From Lachnospiraceae bacterium (GTDB lineage Bacteria; Bacillota; Clostridia; Lachnospirales; Lachnospiraceae), in the NCBI GenBank assembly GCA_024695225.1, contig JAILIO010000227.1:1-33342 (forward strand): a DNA stretch of 33,342 bases, read 5' to 3'. Both the position numbers and the translations under genes were made by a program. The notes beneath the pieces are model-generated. The model was not told where the DNA came from. It saw only the letters and a program-made list of their open reading frames with translations, and did not search any database. Of this stretch, positions 27,510 through 33,342 are shown piece after piece. Positions within the stretch are counted from its first letter, which is position 1. The number at the start of each line of letters is the position of its first letter.

Positions 27510-28937
27510 ATGGAAATAATGACGGATAAAGCAAATGCAGCGGGGACGGAAGATAATATCCGCCCCCGTTTATATGAAAAAATAAGAGAGTTAACTGAGG
27601 CCGCCGGCAGGGATCTGAAAGCCTGTGTGGTCACCTTCGGCTGTCAGATGAATGAGAGGGACTCTGAAAAGATAAGGGGGACTCTCAGGAGCGCGGGATA
27701 TGCGCTGACAGAGTCAGAGAAGGAAGCTGACCTGGTCATATACAACACCTGCAGTGTCAGGGAGAACGCAGATGTCAGGGTTTTCGGGCGTCTGGGATAT
27801 CTCCATTCCCTCAAGGACAAAAAGCCTGCACTGAGGATCGGTCTCTGCGGCTGCATGGCCCAGGAGGAGAGAGTCAGGGAAAAGATCGAAAAGACCTATC
27901 CCTTTGTGGATATCATGTTCGGGACCCACAACATTTCAAGTCTGGAGGGACTTCTCCTAAAGAGCCTTGAGACAGGGGAGAGAGCATGGGATGTCAGGAA
28001 GGAAGGCAGCAGGATCGAGGAAGAACTGCCTGAATCCAGGACATATCCCTTCAAGTCCGGCGTCAACATCACCTTTGGGTGTAATAATTTCTGCACTTAC
28101 TGCATCGTTCCTTATGTGAGGGGGCGAGAAGAGAGCAGGAGGGCAGGCGACGTGCTGGAGGAGATCAGAAACCTTGCAGCGGAAGGGGTGACGGAGGTGA
28201 TGCTCCTCGGACAGAATGTGAATTCCTACGGCGACAGTGAAGGCATGCTCACATTTCCAATGCTCCTAAAAAAAGTGTGTGAGATCGATGGAATCAGGAG
28301 GGTCAGGTTTATGAGTTCCCATCCTGCGGACCTCTCCGATGAACTGATCGAGGTCATGGGGAGTGAAAAAAAGATCTGTCCTCACATTCATCTGCCGGTG
28401 CAGTCCGGATCTGACAGGATATTAAAGCGTATGAACCGGCATTACACAAAGGCTCATTACATAGAAATCACTGACAAACTGAGAAAAGCAGTCCCGGGGA
28501 TCGCCATCACCACGGATATCATCGTTGGTTTTCCCGGGGAAACCCGCGAAGATGTGGATGAGACCATAGAACTTGTGAAGCGGGTCAGATTTGACAATGC
28601 TTTCACCTTCGTGTATTCCCCCCGCCCCGGTACCCCTGCCGCAGACTATCCGGACCAGGTGCCTGAGGACATCGTGAAAAAAGAGTTTGACCGGGTGCTC
28701 AAGTGCGTGCAGGAAACTGCGAGAAATGAGATAAAAAGGCATGAAGGGGAGGTTCAGGAGGTGCTTGTGGAGCATCTGAACGAAAAGGATCCCTCCCTTG
28801 TAACCGGCAGGCTTCCGGACAATACAGTGGTACATTTCCCGGGAAATGAGAGCATGATAGGTCAATATCTGAAGGTAAGGCTTGAAAAATGTGAAGGCTT
28901 TTATTATATGGGAAAGCGAGAAGATGATGAGGACTGA
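27510..28937 (+). CDS. miaB: tRNA-2-methylthio-N6-dimethylallyladenosine synthase
   Basis: VVTFGCQMNERDSEKIRG; radical SAM GCNNFCTYCIVPYVRGREESR; TRAM-like C-terminus; followed by mutS-mutL. Start uncertain (27510 or 27519). Confidence 0.95.
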   Translation: MEIMTDKANAAGTEDNIRPRLYEKIRELTEAAGRDLKACVVTFGCQMNERDSEKIRGTLRSAGYALTESEKEADLVIYNTCSVRENADVRVFGRLGYLHSLKDKKPALRIGLCGCMAQEERVREKIEKTYPFVDIMFGTHNISSLEGLLLKSLETGERAWDVRKEGSRIEEELPESRTYPFKSGVNITFGCNNFCTYCIVPYVRGREESRRAGDVLEEIRNLAAEGVTEVMLLGQNVNSYGDSEGMLTFPMLLKKVCEIDGIRRVRFMSSHPADLSDELIEVMGSEKKICPHIHLPVQSGSDRILKRMNRHYTKAHYIEITDKLRKAVPGIAITTDIIVGFPGETREDVDETIELVKRVRFDNAFTFVYSPRPGTPAADYPDQVPEDIVKKEFDRVLKCVQETARNEIKRHEGEVQEVLVEHLNEKDPSLVTGRLPDNTVVHFPGNESMIGQYLKVRLEKCEGFYYMGKREDDED

Positions 28938-28989
28938 ACAATGCCTTTATTATCGTAAAGGAAAGCGAGAAGAGAATGGCAACTGAACA
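28900..28989 (+). repeat. Imperfect direct duplication (offset 46-49 bp) spanning the miaB stop / mutS start junction
   Basis: Copy 1 TTTATTATatgGGAAAGCGAGAAGAtgatgaggACTGAACA (28900-28940); copy 2 TTTATTATcgtaaaGGAAAGCGAGAAGAgaatggcaACTGAACA (28946-28989). Confidence 0.9.
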
Positions 28990-31642
28990 GCTGTCCCCCA
29001 TGATGCAGAAGTATATGGAGACAAAGCAGGAGTACACAGACTGTATCCTGTTCTACCGTCTTGGCGATTTCTATGAGATGTTTTTTGAAGATGCAAAGAC
29101 CGTATCCCGCGAGCTGGATCTCACCCTCACCGGGAAGAGCTGCGGTCTTGTGGAGAGGGCGCCCATGTGCGGCGTCCCCTATCATTCATGTGAATCCTAC
29201 ATAAACAGACTGGTAAAGAAGGGCTACAAGGTGGCCATCTGCGAGCAGGTGGAGGACCCGAGAAAGGCCAAAGGCCTTGTAAAGCGTGAGGTGATCCGGG
29301 TGGTGACCCCGGGCACCAATATGGACGACGATTCCGGAGAGACCGGGAAGAATTCATTTCTCCTGTGCGTATACGACGGCGGGGATTCCCTGGGGATATC
29401 CGCAGCAGATGTGTCCACGGGGGATTATTATCTCACGGAGGAGAAGGACAGATCAAAGATATTTGATGAGATAAATAAGTACGCTCCCCCGGAACTTGTG
29501 CTGTCGGAAAGCTTCCTGAACAGCGGATTCGATATAGATCTTTTGAGGCAGCGCTGGGGCACATCCGTGACTGCACTGCCCGATACGGCCTTTGACCCGG
29601 AGGGCAGCAGGAAACTTCTGATGAAGCACTTCAAGGTGAATTCCCTGACGGGACTCGGGCTTGACAGATTTCCAAACGGCACCACTGCGGCGGGGGTGCT
29701 CCTCAAATATCTCTACGACACCCAGAAAAGGGATATGGAGTATTTTACCAGGATATATCCTTATTCTCCCGGGACATACATGCTTTTGGACCAGTCCACT
29801 GAGAGGAACCTGGAACTTATAGAGACCATGCGGGACAAGACCAAGAAGGGTTCTCTTTTGGGAGTTTTGGACAGGACAAAGACCGCCATGGGGGGAAGGC
29901 TCTTGAGGAGAGTGATAGAGCAGCCCCTGGTGGATGCGGATGAGATCAGGATCAGGCAGCTTAAGGTCAAGGCCTTCAACGAAAACACACTGGCCCGGGA
30001 TGAGATAAGGGAATATCTGTCGGGGATTTTGGATCTCGAGAGGCTTTCTGCCAGGGCATCCTACGGAACTGCAAACCCAAGGGACCTTATTTCCCTGAGG
30101 GACTCGCTGTCAGTGCTGCCTGCGGTAAAGACTGTCCTGCAGGATGTGGACAGTGAACCCATAAAACAGATGCTGGACAGCTTTGACGACCTGTCAGATC
30201 TCTGCAGTCTCATAGATTCCGCCATAAAAGACGAGCCACCCATCCTGGTCCACGAAGGCGGGATAATAAAGGACGGCTACGACAGCGCAGTCGACGAGTA
30301 CAGGGCAGCAGGCACCGATGGCCGAAAATGGCTCATGGATCTGGAGGAGTCGGAGAAGGAAAAGACCGGGATAAAGAACCTGAAGATCAGGTACAATTCG
30401 GTCTTCGGTTATTATATCGAAGTCAGCAACTCCTTTAAGGACAAGGTCCCCCAGGATTATGTGAGAAAGCAGACTCTGGTTGGCAGTGAGAGATATATAA
30501 ACGAACCTCTGAAGCAGCTGGAGGACAAGATCCTCGGGGCAGAAGAGAAGATGTGCGACAGGGAGTACGAACTGTTTTCAAACATCAGGAAGGCCGTGTC
30601 CGATGAGACCCTGAGGATACAGAGGGCAGCGGAGATGCTCGCCAAACTGGATGTCATGACAGATCTGTCCTATGTGGGTGAGAAAAATAATTACGTCATG
30701 CCGGATATCACCGATGACGGCGTGATAGACATAAAGGACGGCCGTCATCCTGTGGTGGAACAGATGACGGGACAGGAGATGTTCATTCCAAACGACACCC
30801 TCCTGGACAACAAAAAGCACTGCGTGGCGGTTATTACCGGGCCAAATATGGCCGGAAAGTCCACATATATGAGGCAGACCGCCCTGATCGTGCTGATGGC
30901 GCAGATCGGGTCCCCGGTCCCCGCAAAGCATGCAAAGATAGGCCTTGTGGACAGGATATTTACCAGGGTCGGGGCGTCGGACGATCTGTCCACCGGAAGG
31001 TCCACATTTATGGTGGAGATGTCGGAGGTCGCAAATATCCTGAGGAACGCCACATCAAAGAGCCTTCTCATACTGGATGAGATCGGGCGGGGCACATCCA
31101 CATACGACGGGCTGTCCATAGCCTGGGCGGTGGTGGAGCACATCAGCAGCAAGAGGATACTGGGGGCCAGGACCCTCTTTGCAACCCATTACCACGAGCT
31201 GACGGAGCTTGAGGGGAAGATCGACAATGTAAATAATTACCGGGTTGCGGTGAGGGAAAAGGGAGACGACATTATTTTCCTGAGAAAGATAATGAAAGGA
31301 AGCGCAGACAGGAGCTACGGCATACAGGTGGCAAAGCTTGCAGGAGTCCCGGACATGGTGACAGACAGGGCAAAAGAACTGCTGTCAAGGCTTGCGGACA
31401 ATGACATCACGGAGAAACTTGAGGACATCGGTTCCGTAAACGGGGACATGAAGGCGGGGAAGGCTGAGAGGAAGAAGAACGCCGAGGCCATACCCGGACA
31501 GATGACTTTCTTCGACGCAGCCACGGATTCGGATATCGTTAAGGAACTTACGGATATCGATATCACGTCCCTGACTCCCATGGACGCCATGAATACGCTG
31601 TACAGGCTGCAGAATGAAGCGCTGAACAGGTTTAAGGCATGA
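28976..31642 (+). CDS. mutS: DNA mismatch repair protein MutS
   Basis: FYRLGDFYEMFFEDA; Walker A ITGPNMAGKSTYMRQ; LILDEIGRGTSTYDGLSIAWAVVEH; putative beta-clamp motif QMTFF. Confidence 0.98.
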   Translation: MATEQLSPMMQKYMETKQEYTDCILFYRLGDFYEMFFEDAKTVSRELDLTLTGKSCGLVERAPMCGVPYHSCESYINRLVKKGYKVAICEQVEDPRKAKGLVKREVIRVVTPGTNMDDDSGETGKNSFLLCVYDGGDSLGISAADVSTGDYYLTEEKDRSKIFDEINKYAPPELVLSESFLNSGFDIDLLRQRWGTSVTALPDTAFDPEGSRKLLMKHFKVNSLTGLGLDRFPNGTTAAGVLLKYLYDTQKRDMEYFTRIYPYSPGTYMLLDQSTERNLELIETMRDKTKKGSLLGVLDRTKTAMGGRLLRRVIEQPLVDADEIRIRQLKVKAFNENTLARDEIREYLSGILDLERLSARASYGTANPRDLISLRDSLSVLPAVKTVLQDVDSEPIKQMLDSFDDLSDLCSLIDSAIKDEPPILVHEGGIIKDGYDSAVDEYRAAGTDGRKWLMDLEESEKEKTGIKNLKIRYNSVFGYYIEVSNSFKDKVPQDYVRKQTLVGSERYINEPLKQLEDKILGAEEKMCDREYELFSNIRKAVSDETLRIQRAAEMLAKLDVMTDLSYVGEKNNYVMPDITDDGVIDIKDGRHPVVEQMTGQEMFIPNDTLLDNKKHCVAVITGPNMAGKSTYMRQTALIVLMAQIGSPVPAKHAKIGLVDRIFTRVGASDDLSTGRSTFMVEMSEVANILRNATSKSLLILDEIGRGTSTYDGLSIAWAVVEHISSKRILGARTLFATHYHELTELEGKIDNVNNYRVAVREKGDDIIFLRKIMKGSADRSYGIQVAKLAGVPDMVTDRAKELLSRLADNDITEKLEDIGSVNGDMKAGKAERKKNAEAIPGQMTFFDAATDSDIVKELTDIDITSLTPMDAMNTLYRLQNEALNRFKA

Positions 31643-33342
31643 TAAGGCTGTTAGATAAAGAGACCATAGACCGGATCGCCGCCGGGGAAGTGGTGGAGAA
31701 CCCCAGGTCTGTGGTGAAGGAGCTGGTGGAGAACTCATTTGACGCCGGTGCCCACAGGGTGACCATCCAGATAAGGGACGGGGGCCGGAGCCTGATACGG
31801 GTGTCCGACGACGGCTGCGGCATAGAAGCGGGAGAAGTGCTGACTGCCTTTGAACGCCACGCTACCAGCAAGATAAAGAATTCGGACGATCTTTCATTTA
31901 TTTCCACCATGGGCTTCAGAGGTGAGGCCCTGTCAAGCATAGCGGCAGTGTCCAGGACGGAACTTGTGACCAAGTGTGAAAAGGACCTGACCGGAGTCAG
32001 GGTCACCGCGGACGGAGGACAGATCTCGGAACCAGAGGAGATCGGCGCCCCCGGGGGCACCACTGTCATAGTGAGGGATCTTTTCTTCAATGTGCCCGCC
32101 AGGCGGAAGTTCCTGAAGACCGCAAGGAGCGAGGCAAATCAGGTCTATGACACGGTGGTAAAGCTCGCTCTTTCAAGGCCTGACGTTTCGGTATCCTATA
32201 TCCAGGACAACAGGGCGGTATTTCAGACCGGCGGAAATAATAACCTCAAGGAGGCCGCATACCGGATCTTTGGGAAGGAAGTCACAAAGAGCCTGATCCC
32301 TGTGGAGTTCGGGGACGACGAACTGGGGGTCCGGGTCAAGGGGTATCTGGGGGCGCCCTCGGAAAACCGTTCCAACCGGGAAATGGAGTATTTCTTTATA
32401 AACGGCAGGACCGTTTTGTCAAAGGTGTTTTCAAAGGCCCTTGAAGAGGGGGGCACGGGATTTTTCATGCAGCACAGATTCCCTGTGTGTTTCCTTCATT
32501 TCACCATAGATACCGACAGGGTTGATGTAAATGTCCACCCCTCGAAGCTCACGGTGAGGCTTCCGGACGAGCCTGAGATATACAACTTTATCTGTGACAG
32601 GGTGGCTGAGGCCTACAAGGCTGAGGAGCGGGTGCCCGACAGGGATCCCGAGAGCCGTGACCGCGGACCCGGAGCGGATATTAGGGAAGCATCGGCCCTC
32701 CCCGGCATGGTCAGGGATAAAAATGAGGAAAATGAGAGCTCTGCGCCAAAGACAGTGGAGAGAGGGACTCTCTTTGATGAAGAAAAGGACGAAAGCAAAG
32801 GCGCAGAATCCTTTGACGGCGACAGGCAAGAAGATCAGGACGAAAGCAAGGGCGCGGAGCTCTTTGACGACGATAAAGCCGGCAATAGTGGCAACGAACT
32901 CTTCGACGATGAAAAAGCCAGCAATAGTGGCGGCGAACTCTTTGGCGATGAAAAAGCCGGCAATAGTGGCGGCGAACTCTTTGACGATGAAAAAGAAGAC
33001 CATAACAGCGTAAATAAGGACGAAGAGCATTTTGCAGACGATAATGGCAACCGGCATTTTGATGACAGAAAATACATAAACAAAGGCAGTGATCCCGGCG
33101 AAGACACAATAAACGGGGCAGGCGGAAGGTCCTATAATGATCTGGACAATATGGAAGTCAGCAGTCCCGACGGTAATACATATAATAGCTCAGGCAGCAG
33201 TCCTGATACAGAAAACGGGGAAGATGGCAGGAAGGCATCCCCTGCTCCCGAATTGAACGATTTCAAAGAAACAACAGGTGAACAGGAATCCATGGATTTC
33301 GGGAACGATCCCGGAAATAAGGACCCCAGGATCCTTTCCGGG
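31639..33342 (+). CDS. mutL: DNA mismatch repair protein MutL (3'-truncated by window edge)
   Basis: Open for 568 codons to the window end, so absent from the ORF track; MIRLLDKETIDRIAAGEVVENPRSVVKELVENSFDAGA; STMGFRGEALSSIAAVS; ATGA overlap with mutS. Confidence 0.97.
   Translation, partial: MIRLLDKETIDRIAAGEVVENPRSVVKELVENSFDAGAHRVTIQIRDGGRSLIRVSDDGCGIEAGEVLTAFERHATSKIKNSDDLSFISTMGFRGEALSSIAAVSRTELVTKCEKDLTGVRVTADGGQISEPEEIGAPGGTTVIVRDLFFNVPARRKFLKTARSEANQVYDTVVKLALSRPDVSVSYIQDNRAVFQTGGNNNLKEAAYRIFGKEVTKSLIPVEFGDDELGVRVKGYLGAPSENRSNREMEYFFINGRTVLSKVFSKALEEGGTGFFMQHRFPVCFLHFTIDTDRVDVNVHPSKLTVRLPDEPEIYNFICDRVAEAYKAEERVPDRDPESRDRGPGADIREASALPGMVRDKNEENESSAPKTVERGTLFDEEKDESKGAESFDGDRQEDQDESKGAELFDDDKAGNSGNELFDDEKASNSGGELFGDEKAGNSGGELFDDEKEDHNSVNKDEEHFADDNGNRHFDDRKYINKGSDPGEDTINGAGGRSYNDLDNMEVSSPDGNTYNSSGSSPDTENGEDGRKASPAPELNDFKETTGEQESMDFGNDPGNKDPRILSG
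32882..32998 (+). repeat. 39-bp coding tandem repeats in the MutL linker
   Basis: Units 32882-32920, 32921-32959, 32960-32998 encoding (G/S)NSG(N/G)ELF(D/G)DEKA-like 13-mers; related diverged copies on both sides. Confidence 0.92.

Noticed and set aside
32431-33109. Minus- and plus-strand repeat ORFs over the mutL linker (KEFAATIAGFF..., ANSLAMKKPAIVA...)
   Set aside because: Other-frame readings of the 39-bp MutL repeats; the MutL frame is open and continuous across them.
1-33342. tRNA genes, rRNA, IS elements, prophage or toxin-antitoxin modules
   Set aside because: No cloverleaf-like T-loop/acceptor patterns, transposase motifs or small paired accessory ORFs were recognised by eye; tRNAscan-SE and ISfinder would be needed to exclude them fully.

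Overview
This window looks like a housekeeping chromosomal segment from a Clostridia/Lachnospiraceae-type Firmicute; the lineage is inferred from gene content and order. Plus-strand order: dgt (5'-truncated), dnaG, rpoD, trmK, uridine-kinase-like nucleoside kinase, RNase P RNA (rnpB), two CobW/COG0523-type GTPases (one with a long His-rich insert), prfC, Asp23/Gls24, nusB, xseA, xseB, ispA, dxs, tlyA, nadK, recN, dCMP deaminase, glgA, SpoVB-like flippase, degV, miaB, mutS, mutL (3'-truncated). rqcH is the only convincing minus-strand gene. I see no defence island, CRISPR array, prophage or transposon. The unexpected signals are: (i) one in-frame TAA in an otherwise full-length recN; (ii) several short tandem-repeat arrays between genes, often seeded by the 3' end of the upstream gene (33-bp dnaG-rpoD, 41-bp prfC-asp23, 16-bp flippase-rqcH, 17-bp degV-miaB, about 49-bp miaB-mutS duplication); (iii) a roughly 280-aa histone-H1-like Lys/Ala-rich extension on the primary sigma factor; (iv) acidic LFDDEK-type repeats in the MutL linker; (v) a two-GTPase cassette, one His-rich and one apparently fused to a DUF1980/YcgQ-like C-terminal domain; (vi) a compound hairpin in the degV leader. 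All calls come from reading the sequence; no database search was run.
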